A stretch of DNA of 16,075 bases from an uncultured Pseudomonadota bacterium. Its GTDB lineage: Bacteria; Desulfobacterota_B; Binatia; UBA9968. The stretch is from the NCBI GenBank assembly GCA_946478635.1, contig CAMLCX010000048.1, positions 1-16,075 of the forward strand, in the 5' to 3' direction. Within the stretch, counting starts at the first letter, position 1. Every line of letters begins with the position of its first letter. Positions 1 to 6,515 of the stretch are shown piece after piece. The notes under the pieces are model-generated. The model was not told the DNA's origin, searched no databases, and worked only from the letters and a program-made list of their open reading frames with translations. The translations under genes and the position numbers were made by a program.

Positions 1-6
1 GCCGGG

Positions 7-177
7 CTATTTGATCAGCAGAATTTGGCTCGGACGCACCACGCGCTTCGCCTGTTCGATCGGGAATTCTTTGTCACAGAAAGGGCACTTGGCGGCGATT
101 TTCAGCCGTTCAAACTGCGGCGAGACCAAAAACTCCTGGTCGCAGTCGGGGCAGGCGACTCTCATTGAGCTGGACAT
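7..177 (-). CDS. Small double-CxxC zinc-ribbon protein, 56 aa
   Basis: The reading frame gives a 56-residue soluble protein with CPDC at residues 9-12 and CPFC at 31-34. The 18-residue spacing between knuckles is typical of a zinc ribbon that would bind one Zn(II). The start is the ATG at 177, with an AAGGAG ribosome site (184-189) six bases upstream, so translation is well supported despite the small size. It follows the UbiD-like gene after 15 bases and is surely in the same transcript. The rest of the protein is basic, with no membrane segment. I know no named family for it. The context recalls BsdD/VdcD, the small CxxC-containing subunits of BsdBCD-type non-oxidative hydroxyarylic acid decarboxylases, so an accessory subunit of the UbiD-like protein is a reasonable inference, not shown. 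Confidence 0.68.
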   Translation of the reverse strand: MSSSMRVACPDCDQEFLVSPQFERLKIAAKCPFCDKEFPIEQAKRVVRPSQILLIK

Positions 178-192
178 CGTATTCTCCTTTAT

Positions 193-1665
193 TCAGGCAT
201 CGCGTGGCATGCTTGCGAGCACGTCTGCGGCTATGTAATCGTCCAAGCCGATCTTCTTCATGGTTTCCTCGGGAACCTTGATGCGAATCTCGAACGGCTC
301 CGGAGGCGCGGGCATCGTGGCATCGATGCCGCCCTTGGCTACCGTGTACGCGTGATAGCTCAAATTGCCGGGACTACCGGCGTAGGCGGTGGGATCGCGC
401 GTTGTCGAGCTCAGGTTTGGAATGACAATCAAGTCCCGATCCCAACGGCTTCTCGTGGCCACCGCCCAGAGCACTTCGGCGTCGTCGTATATGTTGATGT
501 CTTCATCCACGACGACGACATGTTTGATGCGACGGTCTACGGCCAAAGCGGCGACGATCGCCTCCCGGCCCTGGCCCGCAGCCGTTTTTTTGATCTGAAC
601 ATAGGCATGAAAGCGGCTGCACGCCGACGAGGGCAGATGAACGTTCTTGACGGTCGGCACCGACTGCTTCACGGCGCGGAAAATTGAACCTTCGAGCGGG
701 ATTCCCCCGAGATGGTCCTGGTCGCGCGCGCCCAGATGAATATCATGATAGATCGCGTCGCGCCGATGGGTGATCGCCTGGACGGTCATGACCGGCCTGA
801 ACGTCTCGGGAGAATAATAGCGCGCGAAGTCGGCGCGCAGTCCATGGCGACCGGTTTCTTTGGCTGAGAGTGTGCCTTCGATCACGATTTCCGCATCCGC
901 CGGCACGAGAAATTTGTCGCCCCAGGTTTCGGACGGCGTCAATCTCAACGGCTCTCCCAGAAGACCGCCGATGACCGAATACTCGTCGACGTCGATCGAA
1001 ACCCGTGTCAACGCCCCCATGCAGGCCGCCGGATGGTGTCCGATCCAGGCGACCATGGGCAGGCTGTCTCCGCCTGCGTCCGCTCGTTCGCGGAAGCGCG
1101 CCCAATTGTGCGTGCCTTCGCCAAGACCGACGGTCACCCGTCTACCGTCCAACACCCGCAGGGTCTGATAGGCGCAGTTGTAGACGTGGTTGCCTTGATT
1201 GTCGACGGTGGTGACGACTGAGCCGAGGATGGTGCGCCCGCCTTCCATATGGTAGGGAATGGGCACCGGAAAATCGAAAAGGTTGACGTCACCGCCGCGC
1301 CGCACGACTTGTTTAGCCGGCGCGGCGCTTGCCGGTATCAATTCCGGTCTCGTTAAATTCTGGCTCCGCGCATCGTAATCGATGCCCACTTTCTCAATCG
1401 TCGATTCGAGCGCCATGGCGCACAGGCGGCGGCTGGCGAAAAGATTGGACAACAGCGGATACCTGGATCGGCTCCCGGACACGTTTCTTAAATCATCGAA
1501 TTGCACGATCGGAAATTTGTGCTCGCGGTCGAGCTTCACCAGCAGAGCAGAGAGCTCGAAGCGCAAATCGAGATCGCGGGTGACGCGGACGAACTCCTCA
1601 GGATGGCGCTGCTCCACGTCGGCGAGAAAGCTGCGCAGACTTTTGACTGTGTCGGGATTGCTCAT
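193..1665 (-). CDS. UbiD-superfamily decarboxylase-like protein with altered catalytic triad
   Basis: The protein is 490 residues, the usual UbiD length. Family features include a DEYxxxGGLLGEPL segment (227-240), PADAEIVIEG (255-264), VVVVDEDINIYDDAEVLWA (383-401) and a C-terminal GGIDAT (445-450). UbiD enzymes use prenylated FMN, made by UbiX, to decarboxylate or carboxylate aromatic and unsaturated acids in the cytoplasm. Aligned by eye with Aspergillus niger Fdc1, the metal ligands N168, H191 and E233 match N163, H186 and E228 at identical spacing. The catalytic R173, E277 and E282 align with T168, H274 and D279. Either this clade does different chemistry or the active site is rebuilt. 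The ATG at 1665 is chosen over a TTG at 1686 because AAGGA (1673-1677) lies seven bases before it. The gene lies between a substrate-binding protein and a zinc-ribbon gene. No UbiX is in view; the substrate is unknown. Confidence 0.9.
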   Translation of the reverse strand: MSNPDTVKSLRSFLADVEQRHPEEFVRVTRDLDLRFELSALLVKLDREHKFPIVQFDDLRNVSGSRSRYPLLSNLFASRRLCAMALESTIEKVGIDYDARSQNLTRPELIPASAAPAKQVVRRGGDVNLFDFPVPIPYHMEGGRTILGSVVTTVDNQGNHVYNCAYQTLRVLDGRRVTVGLGEGTHNWARFRERADAGGDSLPMVAWIGHHPAACMGALTRVSIDVDEYSVIGGLLGEPLRLTPSETWGDKFLVPADAEIVIEGTLSAKETGRHGLRADFARYYSPETFRPVMTVQAITHRRDAIYHDIHLGARDQDHLGGIPLEGSIFRAVKQSVPTVKNVHLPSSACSRFHAYVQIKKTAAGQGREAIVAALAVDRRIKHVVVVDEDINIYDDAEVLWAVATRSRWDRDLIVIPNLSSTTRDPTAYAGSPGNLSYHAYTVAKGGIDATMPAPPEPFEIRIKVPEETMKKIGLDDYIAADVLASMPRDA

Positions 1666-1672
1666 TCGCGGT

Positions 1673-1677
1673 TCCTT
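1673..1677 (-). promoter_or_regulatory. Ribosome binding site of the UbiD-like gene
   Basis: AAGGA on the minus strand ends seven bases before the ATG at 1665. It lies inside the longer reading frame that opens with TTG at 1686, so it decides for the ATG start. Confidence 0.6.
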
Positions 1678-1688
1678 GTTCGTCAAAT

Positions 1689-2684
1689 TTAGCGGTCCTG
1701 CTGGACCTGCTTTATGAAGCTGTTGTCCACCATACGCGCCACGTCAAAATCGCGCAGTTTAGGATTTTCCTGCGCGATATCTTCGATGTTTGCCTTTAGA
1801 TCGTTGATATCGGTGTACGGCAAGGGCACTAACGGTTCAATATAAAGCCGATAGTTGAGGCTCAATACCGCCGGGTCCGATGTGCGGAGCCTTTGGCTCA
1901 CGATCTTGAGCGCGGCTTCGCGGTTTTTTGGATCCTTGAGCCAGTAACTGGCCTCGACGAACGCTCTGACAAATCGGGTGAGAGTGTCGCGATTCTGATC
2001 GCGAAAGGCGCGGGTCGTTATGAACGAGTTGCCGACTACTCGAATACCCATGCTCACGGCATCGGCCAGAATGTGATAGGGAATTTTCGTGCGCTCGAAT
2101 CTCTCGACCGTTGAAACCACCGCCTCGAGATTGCCGGAGTTGAACGCTGCCGCTCTTTGATTGCCGCCGCCGGGAACCGGCAGGAACTTCACGTCATCGG
2201 CCTTAAGCCCGATCTTGTCGAGCATTCTTTTAGTCGCGTAAAAGCTCGAGCTGCCAATGCGGTCAACGCCGATTCTTTTGCCTCGCAGTTCATTGACGCT
2301 CTTAATATGGGGTTGCACGATCAACTTGTATTGAGTGGGTTCATTGCTGGCAAAGATGAGCAGCTCGATGCCCCGCGCCGCCGCGAGCGCCGCGGTCTCC
2401 GCCGACCCCGAGAATATGGGTATCTCCCCGGCCAACAGCGCCGGCATTCCTTGCGCCGAGGTAGGGAAAAAAATCAGCTCGCTTTGAATTCCGTGACGGG
2501 AAAAAAAGCCGGCATCGTGCGTCGCCCAGAGCGAGATTCGGTTGCCGCTGATCGAGGCGTAGCCGATTTTCAGGCGGTCGATTTTTTGCGGCTCGGCGCT
2601 GAAACCCAGATGAAGGGAAAGTATAAGGGCGAGAGATGCGCCGCAAAGTTGGAGTAAGCAGGCTCTTACCTTTATTATTTTCAT
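1689..2684 (-). CDS. ABC transporter substrate-binding protein, NMT1/THI5-like
   Basis: This is a 331-residue exported protein. Residues 1-30 form a signal peptide (basic start, hydrophobic core, likely cleavage after FSA). The mature part has the NMT1/SsuA-type pattern: KIGYAS at the first strand, an ATHDAGFFSRHGI segment, MPALLAGEI, ELRGKRIGV, and a hinge around PVPGGGNQRAAAF. Such proteins capture small organic ligands in the periplasm (sulfonates, pyrimidine precursors, aromatic acids) and hand them to an ABC permease. It is first in the operon, 23 bases before the UbiD-like gene, but no permease or ATPase gene is in the window, so it may use a distant transporter or act as a ligand sensor. 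The cysteine at residue 14 is not in a convincing lipobox. The ATG at 2684 has only a short AAAGG element close to it. The ligand cannot be told from sequence. Confidence 0.9.
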   Translation of the reverse strand: MKIIKVRACLLQLCGASLALILSLHLGFSAEPQKIDRLKIGYASISGNRISLWATHDAGFFSRHGIQSELIFFPTSAQGMPALLAGEIPIFSGSAETAALAAARGIELLIFASNEPTQYKLIVQPHIKSVNELRGKRIGVDRIGSSSFYATKRMLDKIGLKADDVKFLPVPGGGNQRAAAFNSGNLEAVVSTVERFERTKIPYHILADAVSMGIRVVGNSFITTRAFRDQNRDTLTRFVRAFVEASYWLKDPKNREAALKIVSQRLRTSDPAVLSLNYRLYIEPLVPLPYTDINDLKANIEDIAQENPKLRDFDVARMVDNSFIKQVQQDR

Positions 2685-2723
2685 GCCTTTTTTTCTCGGG
2701 TAAAAAATTTGCCGGTAGAGTTT

Positions 2724-2752
2724 GTTTAATCTATAAACATTTTGGATGTCAA
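2724..2752 (-). promoter_or_regulatory. Candidate sigma-70 promoter for the SBP-UbiD operon
   Basis: On the minus strand a perfect TTGACA -35 box (2747-2752) is followed after 17 bases by TTAAAC (2724-2729) as a weak -10, in an AT-rich patch. The predicted start of transcription would leave about 30-35 bases of leader before the ATG at 2684. The -10 matches the consensus at only three of six positions. Confidence 0.5.
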
Positions 2753-2801
2753 GGAATTTTTAGCTATACGATGATGTGCGGAGTTTTTAGCGCAGCTTCT
2801 G

Positions 2802-2843
2802 CTATCCTCGGCGGCCCAGTCCCATGAAAAAGCCGTACGCCAT
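2802..2843 (-). CDS. Possible 13-residue leader peptide or gene remnant
   Basis: An ATG at 2843 has an ideal AAGGAG (2850-2855) six bases upstream and opens a frame reading MAYGFFMGLGRRG before a TAG. It lies about 50 bases upstream of the candidate SBP promoter, so it cannot be that operon's leader if transcription starts there. The strong ribosome site is the only support. It may be the start of a decayed gene or chance. Confidence 0.15.
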   Translation of the reverse strand: MAYGFFMGLGRRG

Positions 2844-2887
2844 TCGCGACTCCTTCTCTCGTCGAATTAGCAGCTTTCACCTGTTTC

Positions 2888-2902
2888 AACTGCGGCGCAG
2901 TT
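2888..2902. repeat. Perfect 15-base palindrome
   Basis: AACTGCG and CGCAGTT surround a single central G. The palindrome lies about 135 bases upstream of the candidate SBP -35 box. It could be a regulator binding site, but nothing links it to a known regulator. Confidence 0.3.
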
Positions 2903-3026
2903 AGAATTGCCGTGGAATAAATACCTGAATCACAAGCACTATTACTGTTCGCATATCTCACTGAGTTTCGACTGCGGAATCCGGGTTCAATGGGAAAGTG
3001 ACGATAGGAGAAGCTGCGAGGCAGGG

Positions 3027-4439
3027 TTAACTATTTAACGGTTGTGATCCGTCGATGATTCTGCGAATGAGTTCTCCGAGAATTTGCGTGTAAATTTCTC
3101 TATAACGCGGCGAGCCCATGACGCCATCGGCCGGCAGCTCGAAATGGAGACCTCGTGCGGGCACCGTGAGAATCCCGTTCGTCTTGGTTGCCCATGCGCC
3201 GACTTCAAGTTCATCGAGCGGCTCAATAGCAAGATCGACGACGGTGATATCCGGGCTAGCGGCAAGTGCCTGGTCGCGAAGAACGCGATACGTATTGCGT
3301 ATGAAGCGCGCCTCATCTCTGCTTACACCTACTGTGGCCACTTCAATCCGCGTACCGCCGTTTTGGTGGAGGTCGATATAAAGCAGCAATTTACCTCGCG
3401 CCGCGCTGAGCACCGATTTCTTATATTGCTCGTAGGTCGTTCTAGCGCGCTCCGTTTCAAATTCCCGATCGCTGAAGGTCACATAGCGCTCGGTTGGGCG
3501 ATTGACGTTGATTCGCGCGCGGTCCCGCGTTTCAGTCGGTGTGAACCCGGTGGCGATAACGCCCGCAATGCCGGTACGAGAACAGATTCGTCGCGCCATT
3601 CCCGCCGTGTAAACATCGAAACTGCCGTGCGGCGCGCCGATAACAATGCCATTTTTGTGTCTTCCCGCAAGGGTCTCGATCTTGCCGAAATCGGATACGA
3701 TAATTTTTGTCGCCGGAAGCCCGGCGGGGTTTTCCCGGATCATCTCAATCGCCAGCTCGCTCCATTGGGAAAGAATTCTCTGGTAAATCTGCCTGGCCGG
3801 ATCTTTTGATAAACTCCTCGGCAGGCGAAAATTGAAACCTCGCTCGGCCAGCATCAGCACGCCGTGGTCCTTGAGGCCGCTCACTTGCCAGGCAATCGTG
3901 TCAAGCGGGTCCAGCGCTACCTCTACGGAGGAAACACCCGTACCGTTAATCTCTCGGTTGCGGATAACGACAAATGCGGCTGCGAGTCGATTGAGTTGTT
4001 CGTGTGCCAGCCCGGTTGTGGCAATTTCGATACGATCGAGCCCGGACTTTTCATCGGCAAGCCGAATCCCGAAGTAAATCTCTACTCGGCCGTTCGCGAC
4101 CGTTCGAAGCAGTTTCTTGAATTCAGGGTAGATACTTCCACCTCCGCGAAGAGCGGATGGTTGATCTCTCGAAGAAGAGACGAAGTTGGCAACCAGGGGT
4201 TGGGATACGGGGACGCGCTTGGCGCCGAAGCCATATGCGGCTACCAAACCGGCGCCGGTGTGACTGCTCACCGCACTGGCGTAATCCACAGCTGCGGGCT
4301 CGGAGATTCCATGCGGAGCACCGACCACGATTCCATGCATCCAAGACTTGGATTGTCGATACTGAAAATGACCTAGGTTGCCGAAGGATTGCTGCTGGAG
4401 CGGCTGGAGGCTACAGCCGCCCCAGAGCATGAAAGACAC
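3027..4439 (-). CDS. Duplicated N-formylglutamate-amidohydrolase-like candidate lipoprotein
   Basis: The frame encodes two tandem copies of about 190 residues that align with each other from GIVVGAPHG/GIVIGAPHG, through RIEIATTG/RIEVATVG, to RQIYQRIL/REIYTQIL. Counting from the GTG at 4439 (470 aa), the second copy has GAPHG (268-272), INVNRP (310-315) and YIDLH (354-358). These match the HutG-family pattern of PHxG, DxNRP and DxH, a zinc hydrolase fold that cleaves N-acyl amino acids. In the first copy GAPHG is kept, but the NRP and DxH motifs are gone, so it looks like a non-catalytic partner domain. A hydrophobic stretch ending in WGGC just before copy one suggests a lipoprotein, though the lipobox is atypical. 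The start is unsettled: an ATG at 4634 lies inside the porin gene, while GTG 4439 and ATG 4430 give very short signal sequences. The gene follows the porin by about 130 bases. Confidence 0.75.
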   Translation of the reverse strand: MSFMLWGGCSLQPLQQQSFGNLGHFQYRQSKSWMHGIVVGAPHGISEPAAVDYASAVSSHTGAGLVAAYGFGAKRVPVSQPLVANFVSSSRDQPSALRGGGSIYPEFKKLLRTVANGRVEIYFGIRLADEKSGLDRIEIATTGLAHEQLNRLAAAFVVIRNREINGTGVSSVEVALDPLDTIAWQVSGLKDHGVLMLAERGFNFRLPRSLSKDPARQIYQRILSQWSELAIEMIRENPAGLPATKIIVSDFGKIETLAGRHKNGIVIGAPHGSFDVYTAGMARRICSRTGIAGVIATGFTPTETRDRARINVNRPTERYVTFSDREFETERARTTYEQYKKSVLSAARGKLLLYIDLHQNGGTRIEVATVGVSRDEARFIRNTYRVLRDQALAASPDITVVDLAIEPLDELEVGAWATKTNGILTVPARGLHFELPADGVMGSPRYREIYTQILGELIRRIIDGSQPLNS

Positions 4440-4525
4440 CGCTAGAATCAGCCAGCGAAAGAAGGCGCCGGTGGCTATTTCTACATTCGCGGTGCCCGCG
4501 GAAAACTGCGGCGAGGCATAAAGGA

Positions 4526-4553
4526 GGGAAGGGGGTTCGAACTCCCCCTCCCC
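4526..4553 (-). terminator. Strong GC hairpin after the porin gene
   Basis: As minus-strand RNA, GGGGAGGGGG pairs with CCCCCUUCCC (one G-U) around an eight-base loop. It starts 17 bases after the porin stop. The following U-run is only UUU, so termination may be partial, letting some transcripts continue into the lipoprotein gene. It could instead protect the 3' end of the porin mRNA. Confidence 0.55.
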
Positions 4554-4570
4554 ACCGCAGCTGGATAAGC

Positions 4571-6082
4571 CTAAAACTGATATCTCCAGTTGAGGAACAC
4601 ATCGACCCAGTCGCCGTCGATGCCGTTGCGGCAATTCCCGGAGGCGATCTGGCTCGAGCTGCAGATGCCGAGATTATGCGCCGGCTGGTTTCGCCCGTTG
4701 CGCAAGTTTGATGAATCGTACCAGAGCACGCTGCCGCCAATGCTCATGCGTGGCGCGATAAAGTACCAGAGATCCCATTCACGAAGTAGAACGCGGATCC
4801 GGTGAAAATCGCCGCTGTTGATGCTCGAGCACCGAGCACCAGTCGTGCATGACATATCGACACGCTCGAAGTGAGTGCCGACGAGCACCGAGCCTGTGGT
4901 CGTCGCCGACCCGGTCAAGAAGCCCTTCGGGCTCCACAGGAACAAGTCGTGGCCGATCAAGAAGCTGTGGCTTCGTTTCTTGCCCGTGGTCCCACCGCGA
5001 TCTTCGCTCGTCTGGAATGAGCCCATGGCACGTAGAGTGTACGGACCCACGTTGTAGACGATGCCTGGTCCATGCGCGACGTGCAGGCCATCGCCGATGC
5101 TGTCGCTGCCGGTGTCGAACAGGGTCTGTCGGCCATGTCGAGAGTTGTCCCGAACCCTATAGCGGCTACAGCCGTTGTCCTGCGCGCGATTATCCACATT
5201 GCAGAACCACGACCCGTACTCGAAAAGAAGGCCGCGAATCCATTTATTCTTTAGCTGCGAAAACGGCTCGACGCTCAGATAGGCGTTAAAGTCCTTGCGG
5301 TCGGTAAAGCTTGCCCGGCCGTCGTCGCCTTCGGCGATCGCTGCCATACCCAGCTGAAAACGACTGATCCTGCCGGGAATACCGAGGCTCGCGAGCGAGC
5401 GGTCATCCCAATTGAGCACAATGCCGCTGCCCGCTCGTCCGGTATTGAACCCATCGTTGGCGGTGTGCAAGTCATACTCGGCTTGTGCGCCGACTCCTCC
5501 AGAGCCTTGGCGCGCGCGGGAGCCACCGTGGGCGTTCTGAACTTCCATGCCGAATTGCACCAGCGGAAGCCAGGGATGAAGCTGCTCGGCGTCAAAGCGC
5601 ACGGCGCCGCGCTGGAGAATTGACCCAACCGTTGTACCGGTTGCGTTTTTGCCGTTACCGCCGCCAAAGCCGTCCAAGTCCAACGACGCTTCAAATTCCC
5701 ATAGACAGTTGTTCAGACAATAAATAAATGATGGCCGAAAACGCCGGCCTTCTAATTCGCCTTGGCTGCGGCCGACCTGATCCCGACCGCTCAGGAAATT
5801 CAACCGAAAGTGCATTTCCACTGATGTGCGGAACGACCAAGACTTGTCCGCAGCTTCAATCAGGATACCGTTGCCCGGGCGATAGCTGAAACTTGGCATT
5901 GCCGCCGCTGCCGCCGTCGCCTCCTTCTTCAGGTCAATCTGCTCTGTCTTTAACTGCGACAGCTCCGCTTCAAGCGCCTTGATCTTATCATCGACGCTCT
6001 GCGATCGCGCCGTCGATGCAACCATCAACGACAGCATCAACGCGCCGGTAACCCCCACAATCCGCCTTGATCTGATCCCCAT
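4571..6082 (-). CDS. Outer-membrane porin, phosphate-selective O/P type, with coiled-coil N-terminus
   Basis: The protein is 503 residues. A signal peptide (about 1-27, likely cut after ARS) is followed by a short heptad-like segment, DDKIKALEAELSQLKTEQ, and an Ala-rich linker. The rest alternates short amphipathic strands and Gly/Asp/Asn-rich turns, and the chain ends in WRYQF, the C-terminal aromatic signature of beta-barrel proteins. Length, coiled coil and barrel layout fit the OprP/OprO family, trimeric channels for phosphate or other anions and small solutes. The selectivity is unknown. The mature protein has eight cysteines in four close pairs (CX3C, CX10C, CX5C, CX9C), unusual for a porin. 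The start is the ATG at 6082, with GGAGG (6090-6094) seven bases upstream; a frame opening at 6157 has no such support. It is followed by a hairpin and the lipoprotein gene. Confidence 0.88.
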   Translation of the reverse strand: MGIRSRRIVGVTGALMLSLMVASTARSQSVDDKIKALEAELSQLKTEQIDLKKEATAAAAAMPSFSYRPGNGILIEAADKSWSFRTSVEMHFRLNFLSGRDQVGRSQGELEGRRFRPSFIYCLNNCLWEFEASLDLDGFGGGNGKNATGTTVGSILQRGAVRFDAEQLHPWLPLVQFGMEVQNAHGGSRARQGSGGVGAQAEYDLHTANDGFNTGRAGSGIVLNWDDRSLASLGIPGRISRFQLGMAAIAEGDDGRASFTDRKDFNAYLSVEPFSQLKNKWIRGLLFEYGSWFCNVDNRAQDNGCSRYRVRDNSRHGRQTLFDTGSDSIGDGLHVAHGPGIVYNVGPYTLRAMGSFQTSEDRGGTTGKKRSHSFLIGHDLFLWSPKGFLTGSATTTGSVLVGTHFERVDMSCTTGARCSSINSGDFHRIRVLLREWDLWYFIAPRMSIGGSVLWYDSSNLRNGRNQPAHNLGICSSSQIASGNCRNGIDGDWVDVFLNWRYQF

Positions 6083-6089
6083 CGTTCTA

Positions 6090-6094
6090 CCTCC
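6090..6094 (-). promoter_or_regulatory. Ribosome binding site of the porin gene
   Basis: GGAGG on the minus strand stands seven bases before the ATG at 6082. It fixes the porin start and removes 25 residues of apparent N-terminal extension. Confidence 0.8.
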
Positions 6095-6261
6095 CTTGTT
6101 TGTGTTCAAAGTTTTTTCCGCCCCCGTATCGAAAAATTTTGACGGCAGCGAGCGCACAAAAAAATAATTTGAAACAGACCAGGCGCGCTCGAGCTTAAGA
6201 TATTCAGGACCCCGGATTCGCTAGTGGAACGTCCTCTTTGCAACTGCCGTACCCGGCGCTG

Positions 6262-6290
6262 CGCTACGGTAAAAACTTGAATATTGTCAA
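6262..6290 (-). promoter_or_regulatory. Weak candidate promoter for the porin gene
   Basis: A perfect TTGACA (6285-6290) is followed after 17 bases by GTAGCG, a poor -10. If used, it would leave a leader of roughly 170 bases before the porin start. No better sigma-70 site was found nearer the gene, and no sigma-54 -24/-12 pair. Confidence 0.25.
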
Positions 6291-6369
6291 CGTGATTGCG
6301 CGCTTAAGACGGATCCTCCGTGTTGCGGCCTATGCTGAATCGTGTAACTAAGCTGCGCATTGGCTGAAT

Positions 6370-6392
6370 CAGTGTGTATGTTGTTTACACTG
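6370..6392. repeat. Spaced dyad CAGTGT-N11-ACACTG
   Basis: Perfect six-base arms are 11 bases apart, so equivalent points are 17 bases apart, within the range of dimeric regulator operators. It lies about 80 bases upstream of the weak candidate porin promoter. Chance occurrence cannot be excluded. Confidence 0.3.
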
Positions 6393-6515
6393 CGAGCGTT
6401 GAAAACGTGAACGGATGTCTTGACCGATTATTGAAAAACTACAAACATGACGAGCGCGATAGACGACACGCAGTGACTGGATGAACCGGAGAAAAAAGGG
6501 CGGGCGCGGGTGGTT

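Larger units (their letters stand above)
2685..3026. other. Intergenic region between the lipoprotein and SBP genes
   Basis: This gap of 342 bases lies between two minus-strand units. It holds the candidate SBP promoter (2724-2752), a perfect 15-base palindrome (2888-2902) and a 13-codon reading frame with a very good ribosome site (2802-2843). A 12-base motif TTTCRACTGCGG occurs twice on the plus strand (2884-2895 and about 2965-2976), with one difference. I see no clear terminator for the upstream lipoprotein gene. Confidence 0.5.

Noticed and set aside
1666..1686. TTG start giving the UbiD-like protein seven extra residues
   Set aside because: The ribosome site AAGGA lies inside this extension and fits the ATG at 1665.
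2637..2684. SBP as a lipoprotein through the cysteine at residue 14
   Set aside because: The residues before the cysteine do not form a lipobox and the hydrophobic core continues after it; a normal signal peptide fits better.
2764..2961. 65-codon minus-strand frame upstream of the SBP gene
   Set aside because: It has a GTG start without a ribosome site, no recognisable domain, and ends beside the candidate SBP promoter.
3084..4376. Two long plus-strand open frames (241 and 170 codons) over the lipoprotein gene
   Set aside because: They are antisense to a frame with clear internal duplication and hydrolase motifs, and their own translations show no recognisable domain.
4523..4560. tRNA-like T-loop (GGTTCGAAC) on the plus strand
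   Set aside because: The stem does not give the invariant G53-C61 pair and no acceptor, D or anticodon arm can be built around it. A palindromic hairpin loop explains it.
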